Positions 1-6,192 of a stretch of 34,956 bases of DNA are shown here, one piece after another. The translations under genes were made by a program, and so were the position numbers. Where the stretch lies: positions 1 to 34,956 of the forward strand of contig JAFGRC010000150.1 of assembly GCA_016935355.1 (NCBI GenBank). The letters run 5' to 3'. The notes beneath the pieces are model-generated. The model did not search any database and was not told the origin of the DNA. It saw nothing but the letters and a program-made list of their open reading frames with translations. Numbering within the stretch: position 1 is the stretch's first letter; every line of letters begins with the position of its first letter. The stretch is from Bacteroidales bacterium. Its GTDB lineage: Bacteria > Bacteroidota > Bacteroidia > Bacteroidales > UBA10428.

Positions 1-150
1 GGTGATGTTCCCACCCTTCATGGAGACAACATCTCTGTTAACGTAGGTTCAACCGTTACCATTAACGGCACTTCCAATGTTATCCTGGTTGACATTCAGG
101 GGACCAACGGTGTAGTGCACGTTATTGACAAAGTGCTGTTACCTCATTGA
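1..150 (+). CDS. Fasciclin (FAS1) domain protein, C-terminal fragment
   Basis: An open frame enters from the left edge and ends at TGA 148-150, giving the last 49 residues of a protein. The tail NGVVHVIDKVLLP is the conserved second motif of FAS1 (fasciclin/BIgH3) domains, preceded by the usual run of short beta strands (VNVGSTVTINGTSNVILVDI). FAS1 proteins are generally secreted or surface-anchored adhesion proteins. Only the final part of one domain is visible, so the signal peptide, number of FAS1 repeats and anchoring cannot be judged. A strong terminator follows 26 bases after the stop, so this is the last gene of its transcript. Confidence 0.85.
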   Translation, partial: GDVPTLHGDNISVNVGSTVTINGTSNVILVDIQGTNGVVHVIDKVLLPH

Positions 151-176
151 GAATACATTCAGCTTACACAACACTC

Positions 177-209
177 AAAGCCGGACCGGATATGTGTCCG
201 GCTTTTTTT
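177..209 (+). terminator. Rho-independent terminator after the fasciclin gene
   Basis: A 10-bp perfect stem (AAAGCCGGAC at 177-186 pairing with GTCCGGCTTT at 196-205) has a 9-nt loop and runs into seven consecutive T (203-209). It sits just after the fasciclin stop codon on the plus strand. The reverse strand lacks a comparable T run, so it is mainly a plus-strand terminator. Confidence 0.85.
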
Positions 210-331
210 CCGGGTATTGATTTCTCCCCTTTCTTCACTGCATTAGAGATTCTGCCAAATTGGAGATTCCTGTTTATACATTGTCTTTATTATCAATGCA
301 CCCATCCGGCAAAGATAACCGGTACAGCATC

Positions 332-1399
332 TTAATTCCCGGAAAATCCAGAATGATCAGTGATAATTTTTTGGAAATACATGGCAAAAGAACGGTAAAG
401 GAAATGGGTCCACTTTCCGAATGGAACAATGAGCAATGCCCATTGGGCAAGAATGATCAAATGCACGAGGTATAACCAGATGTTATGTTCAAGGATGTTC
501 AGATCGATGAATAGCCGTACCAGAAATGCAGTGATTCCCATCAGGAAAAGCCATATCACAAACAACCAGTCGGAGGGTTGCGAAAACTTGCTGATTTCTT
601 TTGTTTTCCTGATGCGTTCAAAAATAAAGTGAAAAGTCACGATAAAAACAACAGCGCTGACAAAATAACCGAGCAGGTTAATAAACAGGCTTTGGGTTTC
701 AAACCAGTTGAGAAACACGGTAATAAAAAGCAGTGACAGGTAACCAATTACCAGTATAAAATGTTCGAACCACCTGAATTTGTTATCATTGCAGGAGAGT
801 GTCCTTTTCTGTGTAAACATATGCACAAAAAACGATCCTATTGGCTTTAGATATAACTTTACAGGTGCTTTAATTCCGGCTTTAATAATTGTAAAATACC
901 ACATACGGATAATATTCGGAAACAAAATAGCAGCAAAAACACCTGCAATGGCGATCATTTCGAAAAGATGACCTCCATGCATAATTTCTGCAAGATCAAA
1001 ACTATTGAAAGCTGCATAAACAATTACTCCGGCAGCAACCAGCAGGAAAGCAAAAATATTCCATACGGCCGATTTGTATAACAAGCCGGATAACCCTGTC
1101 CAGTCATACCTTGAAGTGAGCCACCTCCTGAGTGTCATCATCAGTTCCCCGGGATATGCATTTTGCGGACAGTAAGTGGAACAATCACCACAATAATAAC
1201 ACAACCAGGGTTTCAGTGAAACCTTAATGTCATTTTCCAGTCCCACCATGCTGTATCGCAACATATTTCGGGGAAATGATTCATCTTCGGTAGTCAGGGA
1301 ACATACTGCCGTGCAATTTCCGCAATTATAACAGGCACTGAAATCAAATGTTCCGAATTCATTCAGCTCTTTAGCCAGTTCTGAGTTGATTGCAGTCAT
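332..1399 (-). CDS. QmoC-like membrane HdrC-HdrE fusion (Fe-S plus quinone-side subunit)
   Basis: The 355-residue protein joins an N-terminal HdrC-type ferredoxin domain to a polytopic membrane domain. Two complete [4Fe-4S] motifs are visible: Cys23/26/29/33 (CYNCGNCTAVC) and Cys67/70/73/77 (CYYCGDCSTYCP). From about residue 110 there are roughly five or six hydrophobic segments with several histidines in or near them (FEHFILVIGY, FHFIFERI, YLVHLIILA, WTHFLY), which could ligate b-type hemes. This layout and length match QmoC of sulfate reducers, which passes electrons between menaquinone and HdrA-like partners at the cytoplasmic membrane. It is the last gene of the operon; its ATG overlaps the stop of the winged-helix gene as TAATG. 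The fold is clear. Its redox partner and direction of electron flow are inferred. Confidence 0.85.
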   Translation of the reverse strand: MTAINSELAKELNEFGTFDFSACYNCGNCTAVCSLTTEDESFPRNMLRYSMVGLENDIKVSLKPWLCYYCGDCSTYCPQNAYPGELMMTLRRWLTSRYDWTGLSGLLYKSAVWNIFAFLLVAAGVIVYAAFNSFDLAEIMHGGHLFEMIAIAGVFAAILFPNIIRMWYFTIIKAGIKAPVKLYLKPIGSFFVHMFTQKRTLSCNDNKFRWFEHFILVIGYLSLLFITVFLNWFETQSLFINLLGYFVSAVVFIVTFHFIFERIRKTKEISKFSQPSDWLFVIWLFLMGITAFLVRLFIDLNILEHNIWLYLVHLIILAQWALLIVPFGKWTHFLYRSFAMYFQKIITDHSGFSGN

Positions 1400-1677
1400 T
1401 ATTTCAAACGCTTGTACATATAATATTCATCCATTTCATCCAGCTCGCCGGCCTGAACAAAACCGTATTTGATCAGTGACATGAGGTAATAAACCACTTC
1501 ATGTCGTGACAGGGAAAGCAATTCAGATATTTGGGCAATTGTCATTTCATGATCCCTGAGAGCATCCAGAATGGCTTTTTTGATCTTTGTATAATTTTTA
1601 AGCTGTTCTTTCACTTCAACAGGTATTTCATATTTTTCTCGCAGGTATTTATATGTCTGCCCTTTTTCAACTTCCAT
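1399..1677 (-). CDS. Small winged helix-turn-helix protein inside the hdr/qmo-like operon
   Basis: This 92-residue protein has a basic N-terminal helix followed by a compact winged HTH. The segment MTIAQISELLSLSRHEVVYY (residues about 45-64) gives the HTH, with recognition helix SRHEVVYYLMSLIKYG, then a short wing. An acidic stretch (ELDEMDEYYMY) ends the protein. No ligand or metal domain is present. AGAGAA lies immediately upstream of the ATG. The gene is 43 bases after the HdrA-like gene and overlaps the QmoC-like start, so it is co-transcribed with the redox genes. It may be an operon-specific regulator or a small accessory protein using a wHTH for protein contact. I do not recognise a named family. 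Confidence 0.75.
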   Translation of the reverse strand: MEVEKGQTYKYLREKYEIPVEVKEQLKNYTKIKKAILDALRDHEMTIAQISELLSLSRHEVVYYLMSLIKYGFVQAGELDEMDEYYMYKRLK

Positions 1678-1720
1678 TTCTCTATGATTTAACTGATAGA
1701 CAATCAGATATAATTATAAA

Positions 1721-3652
1721 TCAATCCTTTGCAAGCATATCGATCATTTCTTCAATTTCCCGGTTTGAATACGTGATCAGTTCAATTGCATCGTAGGGAC
1801 AGACCGGGAGGCACATTCCGCAACCCTTGCAAATGGAATTGTTGATCACTGCATAAGATTTGGAGCCTTCGTCAACTTTGTTTATGGCATCGAACGGGCA
1901 AGCCTCATAACATGCATTACACCAGCTACAGAGATTCTTGTTTATTGAGGCAACGATGGGTTCAAGTTCAAGCTCTCCTTTGCTGATGTAAGAAAAAGCT
2001 TTCGCCGAAGCCGAAAGTGAAGAATTGACCGATTCTGCTATGTTCATGGGGCCCTGACAGGTACCAGCAATGGTAATTCCATCGATCACTGTTTCCACAG
2101 GCCTGAGTTTCATATGGATTTCCTTAAGGAATTTATCCCTGCCTTTCGGCAATTTAAACAAAGAAGCAGTTGATTGGTCTTCACGAGGCACCATGGACGT
2201 TACAAGTACTACAAGGTCCGCTTCCAGTTCCAGTTCCCTTTGTTCGGTCAGTATATCATTGATTTTGACAAGGGTTTTATTTCCCTTCTGGTAAACAACA
2301 GGCAGTTCATGATCAAACGACTGCAGGTAAACGTCGCCCATTCTCAGAGATTCATTGTAATAGACTTCCTGTTTGCCATACGTTCTTACACCTCTCGTAA
2401 AATGATAGTTTGCAATATTCCTGTATTTTTTTCTGACATTAATGGAAGTAAAAATTGCTGCAGTACAACAATAGCGGGAGCAGTATTTGTTTTCTCCATC
2501 CGGTTGCCGGCTGCCCACGCAATAAACATATGCTATTTTGTTTACTTCTTTCCCTTTATAAATCAACTTTTTGTCGCACAGGGCTATCAATCGCATAAAC
2601 TGCGGAAGCGTGATCACATTGCTGATCCTGCTGTATCCGAATTCATTTTCCCTGGGGGTATAGGGATCAAAGCCCGTTGCAAAAAGTACGGTTCCTGCAT
2701 GTAAGGTGATTATTTTTTCTTTCTGACTGAAATTAATTGATTTGCAAACTTTTTCACATTCACCGCAACGGGTGCAATTCTTAATATCTATTACGGTTTT
2801 TTCGGGAAATTCTTCCGGGTTATTCCGGTAGATTGCTTTTCGCTGTGTAAGATTAAAATTAAATGAATCGGGAACCTCAACCGGACAAACCTCAATAGCT
2901 TTCTTTATTTCTAAAGGATCAGGGATTTCATCAATATATGCAGGTTCAACCCGAACTTTTAACATGAAGTCGCCGATGTGTCCGGCATTTTCAATAACCT
3001 GAGCTCCGGTATAGATTGTAATGTTCTTATAAAGAAGCAGTTCGTGAAATAAACGGCTGATTACATTTTTTCCTGTTTCTTCAGAATTGAACAGTTCTTC
3101 CCATTGTGCTGTATGGCCACCAACAAAATGATTCCGTTCAATCAGATAAACTTCACAATCCATGGCGGCCAGTGCAATCGCAGCTCTCATTCCTGCAACT
3201 CCGGCACCTAATACAGCTACAGCTTTTTTAGAATGAATTTTAATGGGTTTAAGGGGTTTTGCATGCCGCATTTTTGCAATAGCTGCTTTAACTACGCGGA
3301 TGGCATTTTCAGTGGCACCCGGTTTATCATCGGAATGAGCCCATGACACCTGTTCACGGATATTTGCATGATAGTAATTAAATTTATTTAATCCGGCTCT
3401 TACAGTAACGGCCCTGAATGTAGTAAGGTGCAGTTTCGGAGAGCAGGAAGCCACAATTACATCATCAAGATCGTTTTCCTGTATATCCTTTTCCATTTCT
3501 TTCTGGTTTGCATCGGCACAGGCAAACATGGTAGTTTTGGTCAATACGACGTCTTTCTCTTTCTCAATTGCGCCCTTAACTTTGTCGACATCCACATAAT
3601 CGGAAATATTGCCACCGCAACGACATATGTACACTCCTATTCTCTTGCTCAT
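1721..3652 (-). CDS. HdrA/QmoB-like FAD iron-sulfur subunit, full length
   Basis: At 643 residues this has the length and order of archaeal-type HdrA. The N-terminal HdrA domain carries Cys10, Cys12, Cys45 and Cys70 (YICRCGGNI, FACADANQ, ASCSPK). A Rossmann FAD site follows (AVAVLGAGVAGMRAA, about residue 145). An inserted ferredoxin region has one intact motif, CTRCGECEKVC (about residue 293). The FAD domain continues with the HdrA signature YCSRYCC. The C-terminus has two [4Fe-4S] motifs (CSWCNACYEACP, CKGCGMCLPVCP). The inserted ferredoxin normally has two clusters; here the first is reduced to the CPVEVP cysteine. No MvhD domain is fused at the C-terminus, unlike QmoB of Desulfovibrio; a separate MvhD-like gene lies upstream. 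The start overlaps the preceding stop (TAATG). It is a cytoplasmic electron-transfer or bifurcation subunit by family; its substrate here is unknown. Confidence 0.88.
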   Translation of the reverse strand: MSKRIGVYICRCGGNISDYVDVDKVKGAIEKEKDVVLTKTTMFACADANQKEMEKDIQENDLDDVIVASCSPKLHLTTFRAVTVRAGLNKFNYYHANIREQVSWAHSDDKPGATENAIRVVKAAIAKMRHAKPLKPIKIHSKKAVAVLGAGVAGMRAAIALAAMDCEVYLIERNHFVGGHTAQWEELFNSEETGKNVISRLFHELLLYKNITIYTGAQVIENAGHIGDFMLKVRVEPAYIDEIPDPLEIKKAIEVCPVEVPDSFNFNLTQRKAIYRNNPEEFPEKTVIDIKNCTRCGECEKVCKSINFSQKEKIITLHAGTVLFATGFDPYTPRENEFGYSRISNVITLPQFMRLIALCDKKLIYKGKEVNKIAYVYCVGSRQPDGENKYCSRYCCTAAIFTSINVRKKYRNIANYHFTRGVRTYGKQEVYYNESLRMGDVYLQSFDHELPVVYQKGNKTLVKINDILTEQRELELEADLVVLVTSMVPREDQSTASLFKLPKGRDKFLKEIHMKLRPVETVIDGITIAGTCQGPMNIAESVNSSLSASAKAFSYISKGELELEPIVASINKNLCSWCNACYEACPFDAINKVDEGSKSYAVINNSICKGCGMCLPVCPYDAIELITYSNREIEEMIDMLAKD

Positions 3653-4950
3653 TACGATTGAATTATATAACTGATTGCTTCAGCGGAGGCGGCTCCTGCA
3701 GAGAGGATCGAATCAGGAATGTCCATCGGACCGGTTGCAGTGCCGGCAACGAATACACCTTCGATGCTGGTTTTTGCAGGATTTAAAAGAGAATCTGGCT
3801 GCCGTATAAAGTGATGAGCATCTTCCTGCAGGGAACGATCTGAAAAAAAGATCTGTGAATCCTGATTGGGCAATACTCCCACCGAAAGGACAACCAGGTC
3901 ATGTTCCGCTTCCTGAAGTTTACCTGAACTCACATCTTCATAACGAAGAATCAGATTTCCGTTTTCTTTTTCCGTGATCTTCCCGATTTTCCCTTTAATA
4001 AAGTTTACACCCATTCCAATGGCTTGTTCATAGAACTCGTTGAATCCTTTTCCAAAAGCCCTGATGTCTATGTAATATATGGTCACATCGGCCATGGGCA
4101 GGGCACCCATCAGTAATTGTGCCTGCTTGATGGAATACATGCAGCAGATCTGTGAGCATATTGGGTTTCCAACTGATGCATCCCTGCTGCCGGTGCACAG
4201 AACATATGCTATCCTGTCTGGCAATTTTCCGTCGCCAGGCCTCAGAACGGTATGGAAAGGCCGTGTGGGAGCAAGATGTCTTTCCATCTGCATGGAAGTA
4301 ATCACATTCTTATATGATCCAAAGCCATATCTCGGCATCCTGAGCGGATCGAATAAGTGAAAACCTGTTGCAAGAATGACGGTTTTAACGGATACGGCCC
4401 ATACTTCCTTTTCCTGTGTAAAGTCAATGCATTTTGTCGGGCAAACCCTCTCGCAGGCTCCACATAGGGTACAGTTTTCTATATCGATAGCAGCAACTCT
4501 TGGACTGGCAATGGTGAACGGAATGTATGCAGCTTTGCGGCCAACCATACCGTACTGATACTGGTCGGGAACATTTACCGGGCATGCTTCCTCACAAAGC
4601 TGGCAACCAGTACAATCTTCTTCGATCACATACCTTGGATTCTTCAACACGCTTGCCTTAAACTTATGCTTACCGTTCAATGAAATGTTTTTGACTTCGC
4701 TACCCGTAAAAATATTGATATTAGTGTGCCTGGCAATCTCGGAAACTTTGGGAGTTGTAATACAGGCGCCACAATCCAGGGTTGGAAAGACTTTGCTGAG
4801 CAGGATCATTTTACCTCCGATGGATAAATCCTTCTCAACCAGTAAAACCGTATAACCATTATTTGCAATGTTCAGGGCCGCCTCACATCCTGCAATGCCA
4901 CCACCGACTACCAAAGCATCAAATGTTGCTTCCCTCTTTGCTTCCTGCAT
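3652..4950 (-). CDS. HdrA/QmoA-like FAD iron-sulfur subunit, short form
   Basis: This 432-residue protein matches QmoA, a short HdrA homologue lacking the N-terminal HdrA domain and the C-terminal ferredoxin. It opens with the FAD-binding motif VVGGGIAGCEAAL (residues 14-26), followed by the HdrA signature CGACITTPK with Cys60 and Cys63. An inserted ferredoxin holds two intact clusters, Cys113/116/119/123 and Cys160/163/166/170. The FAD domain then continues (ICSQICCMYS; GVFVAGTATGPMDIPDSI near the C-terminus). It starts 2 bases after the MvhD-like gene and overlaps the next HdrA gene by one base, so the two flavoproteins are translationally coupled. It probably forms the soluble part of a Qmo-like complex with its neighbour. 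Confidence 0.88.
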   Translation of the reverse strand: MQEAKREATFDALVVGGGIAGCEAALNIANNGYTVLLVEKDLSIGGKMILLSKVFPTLDCGACITTPKVSEIARHTNINIFTGSEVKNISLNGKHKFKASVLKNPRYVIEEDCTGCQLCEEACPVNVPDQYQYGMVGRKAAYIPFTIASPRVAAIDIENCTLCGACERVCPTKCIDFTQEKEVWAVSVKTVILATGFHLFDPLRMPRYGFGSYKNVITSMQMERHLAPTRPFHTVLRPGDGKLPDRIAYVLCTGSRDASVGNPICSQICCMYSIKQAQLLMGALPMADVTIYYIDIRAFGKGFNEFYEQAIGMGVNFIKGKIGKITEKENGNLILRYEDVSSGKLQEAEHDLVVLSVGVLPNQDSQIFFSDRSLQEDAHHFIRQPDSLLNPAKTSIEGVFVAGTATGPMDIPDSILSAGAASAEAISYIIQS

Positions 4951-4952
4951 GA

Positions 4953-5354
4953 CTATGCGCTTTTGCTCAGATATTCATTGAAGCTTTTCATTTGCCTGAC
5001 AAAAGCTTCGCTGCATACTGAACAAACTGCGGACATACGCAACCTGGCAGGATCCATGTCTTTCTGCTTCATTAATTCCTGAGTTTTTGCAACAATCAGT
5101 CCGGTTTTTTCGGTACATGATTCATCATAAGGACAATCGCTTCCATCAGCAGCAATAAAGACCCCGTCAAAGCCTTTTTCATACGCATGCATAATCCACC
5201 TGGATTTGACGGCGCTTGAGCAAGGTATTGCAATGGTATATACTTTAACCGGATAGTACAGTTTTAGCAATCCTGCCATGTCAATAGCGGGATCGGATAT
5301 CTTGTCAGTTGAGAAAACAAGGATCTTTGCGTTCTTTTTATCGCTTGCATTCAT
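4953..5354 (-). CDS. MvhD-like (hydrogenase delta/F420-nonreducing hydrogenase Fe-S subunit family) small protein
   Basis: The 133-residue protein follows the MvhD fold pattern: an N-terminal strand, AGLLKLYYPVKVYTIAIPCS, the helix SRWIMHAYEKGFDGVFIAADG, DCPYDESC, and a helical C-terminus with RLRMSAVCSVCSEAF. Known MvhD proteins carry a [2Fe-2S] cluster and link a donor to HdrA. Here the usual N-terminal CxxC is absent (STDKISDP in its place). Cys45, Cys74 and Cys80 remain, and a new CxxC appears at Cys111/Cys114. It lies between tusA (9 bases) and the short HdrA gene (2 bases). In QmoB of sulfate reducers the equivalent domain is fused to HdrA; here it is freestanding. Family assignment is by pattern and context, and cluster type is uncertain. 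Confidence 0.72.
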   Translation of the reverse strand: MNASDKKNAKILVFSTDKISDPAIDMAGLLKLYYPVKVYTIAIPCSSAVKSRWIMHAYEKGFDGVFIAADGSDCPYDESCTEKTGLIVAKTQELMKQKDMDPARLRMSAVCSVCSEAFVRQMKSFNEYLSKSA

Positions 5355-5363
5355 GGCCGTTGC

Positions 5364-5615
5364 TTATTTTTTCTTGAGAAAAATTCTGTAATATCCGCTC
5401 TCATTAAGAGTCCCGAGATATTCATGACCCTGCTTGGTGCACCACTTGGGGATGTCTACTTTCGTTCCTTCATCAGCTGATAAAACCTCCATTGTATCGC
5501 CGGAATTAATCGTACCTATTGCCTTTTTTGCTTCAAGCAGAGGACCCGGACAGGCAGTTCCTCTTGCATCAACGATCTTGCTGGCATTCAGACTTTGTAA
5601 TTCTTCTGGTGTCAT
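5364..5615 (-). CDS. tusA: TusA-family sulfur carrier protein
   Basis: The 83-residue protein has the hallmark DARGTACPGPLLEAKKAI, with the persulfide-carrying Cys22 in the CPGP motif (residues 22-25), then the usual compact two-layer fold (GDTMEVLSADEGTKVDIPKW) and a C-terminal strand. TusA proteins carry sulfane sulfur as a cysteine persulfide to DsrE-type partners or sulfur-oxidising complexes. The position directly after a DsrE-type gene and before hdr-like genes points to energy or redox sulfur metabolism rather than tRNA thiolation. A second cysteine, Cys59 (KWCTKQGHEYLG), follows. Spacing to its neighbours is 9-10 bases. Confidence 0.92.
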   Translation of the reverse strand: MTPEELQSLNASKIVDARGTACPGPLLEAKKAIGTINSGDTMEVLSADEGTKVDIPKWCTKQGHEYLGTLNESGYYRIFLKKK

Positions 5616-5625
5616 ATTTCTGTTT

Positions 5626-6051
5626 TTAAATGAATAAATTTATGTCTGCTTCTTCAGCAGATTGAATATAGGCTCCTATTCCGCATATATCATCTGCTAA
5701 ATCAATAAAATCATCAAGTTTTTCACCACCCCAAACCTTACCGGCCAGTCCGCAAACATGAATTTTCACATTGGTGATCGCTTTGGCTTCCCTAAAAAAC
5801 TCGACCCATGTCTTTACATTCAGGTTTTTAAGGGACTCCAGGAATTCCTTTTTAAGATCAGGGTTCTCGGCCATATTTAACTTGTTTGCATCATCCCCTA
5901 TGTCCTTTCTGAATGCACGGGCCGCCTGCAGCAATACATAAATATCGACCTGCATATCATTTGCCGCAGCCCCGCTAAGGATAATTCCGGCTGCGGTAAG
6001 CTTGTCCACACTGCCGGTATATAATGCGAGGCATAGTTTCTTGGGTTCCAT
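5626..6051 (-). CDS. DsrE/DsrF-like family protein (putative sulfurtransferase)
   Basis: The 141-residue soluble protein has the DsrE-like Rossmannoid arrangement: an N-terminal strand and helix (LCLALYTGSVDKLTAAGIIL), a strand (MQVDIYVLL), a long helical insert, then VKIHVCGLAGKVWGG and a C-terminal helix-strand ending in EEADINLFI. Cys100 sits after the third strand where DsrE-family proteins keep the persulfide cysteine; Cys123 and Cys7 are also present. There is no membrane segment, unlike many DsrE2 proteins. It is the first gene of the operon, with its partner TusA 10 bases downstream, a pairing known from sulfur-oxidising bacteria. The exact subfamily is not certain. Confidence 0.8.
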   Translation of the reverse strand: MEPKKLCLALYTGSVDKLTAAGIILSGAAANDMQVDIYVLLQAARAFRKDIGDDANKLNMAENPDLKKEFLESLKNLNVKTWVEFFREAKAITNVKIHVCGLAGKVWGGEKLDDFIDLADDICGIGAYIQSAEEADINLFI

Positions 6052-6078
6052 AGCTTATGGTTTAGGTTTATAAAAATA

Positions 6079-6096
6079 TTGTTATTCCAATAACAA
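6079..6096. promoter_or_regulatory. Perfect palindrome upstream of the sulfur/hdr operon
   Basis: TTGTTATTCCAATAACAA is a perfect inverted repeat (8-bp arms, 2-nt centre), 28-45 bases before the ATG of the DsrE-like gene. Near matches to the Bacteroidota -7 element occur on the minus strand overlapping it (TTTCTTTG, 6101-6094) and just beyond it (TATTTTTA, 6078-6071), so it is placed over or next to the operon promoter. It is probably an operator, possibly a leader hairpin. Confidence 0.5.
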
Positions 6097-6151
6097 AGAA
6101 ACGCTACTTTATTTAAATAAATGTTTACTTTGACTGTTAAGCTGATTAAAC

Positions 6152-6177
6152 CAAATTGTGATTTATTTCACAATTTG
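6152..6177. promoter_or_regulatory. Crp/Fnr-type operator between the regulator gene and the hdr/qmo-like operon
   Basis: CAAATTGTGA (6152-6161) and TCACAATTTG (6168-6177) form a perfect 10-bp inverted repeat around a 6-nt spacer. The core is TGTGA-N6-TCACA, the consensus for Crp-type regulators. It lies 16 bases before the regulator's likely start and about 100 bases before the first operon gene. The adjacent regulator keeps the Arg-Glu pair of the Crp recognition helix (TRESVSKVL), so it is the natural candidate to bind here, for autoregulation and for control of the divergent operon. Confidence 0.75.
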
Positions 6178-6180
6178 ATC

Positions 6181-6188
6181 TATCTTTG
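6181..6188 (+). promoter_or_regulatory. Bacteroidota -7 element (TATCTTTG) of the Crp/Fnr regulator gene
   Basis: TATCTTTG fits TAnnTTTG exactly and lies just downstream of the Crp-type operator. It ends only 4 bases before ATG 6193, so transcription from it would give a leaderless or nearly leaderless mRNA. A weaker alternative, TTACTTTG at 6125-6132, would place the operator downstream of the start site, which would suit repression. Confidence 0.45.
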
Positions 6189-6192
6189 CAAT

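Noticed and set aside
2174-2704. 176-codon plus-strand open frame
   Set aside because: It lies wholly antisense to the well-conserved HdrA-like gene, and its translation shows no domain or export signal.
332-6051. Assignment of the operon as classical dissimilatory sulfate reduction (Qmo) or as sHdr sulfur oxidation
   Set aside because: No AprAB, Sat or DsrAB gene is in view for the first, and no HdrB or lipoate-binding protein for the second. The operon shares parts with both but matches neither.
6121-6192. Upstream start for the Crp/Fnr regulator
   Set aside because: It would put a perfect operator and a -7 promoter box inside the coding region, and the added residues are not family-like.
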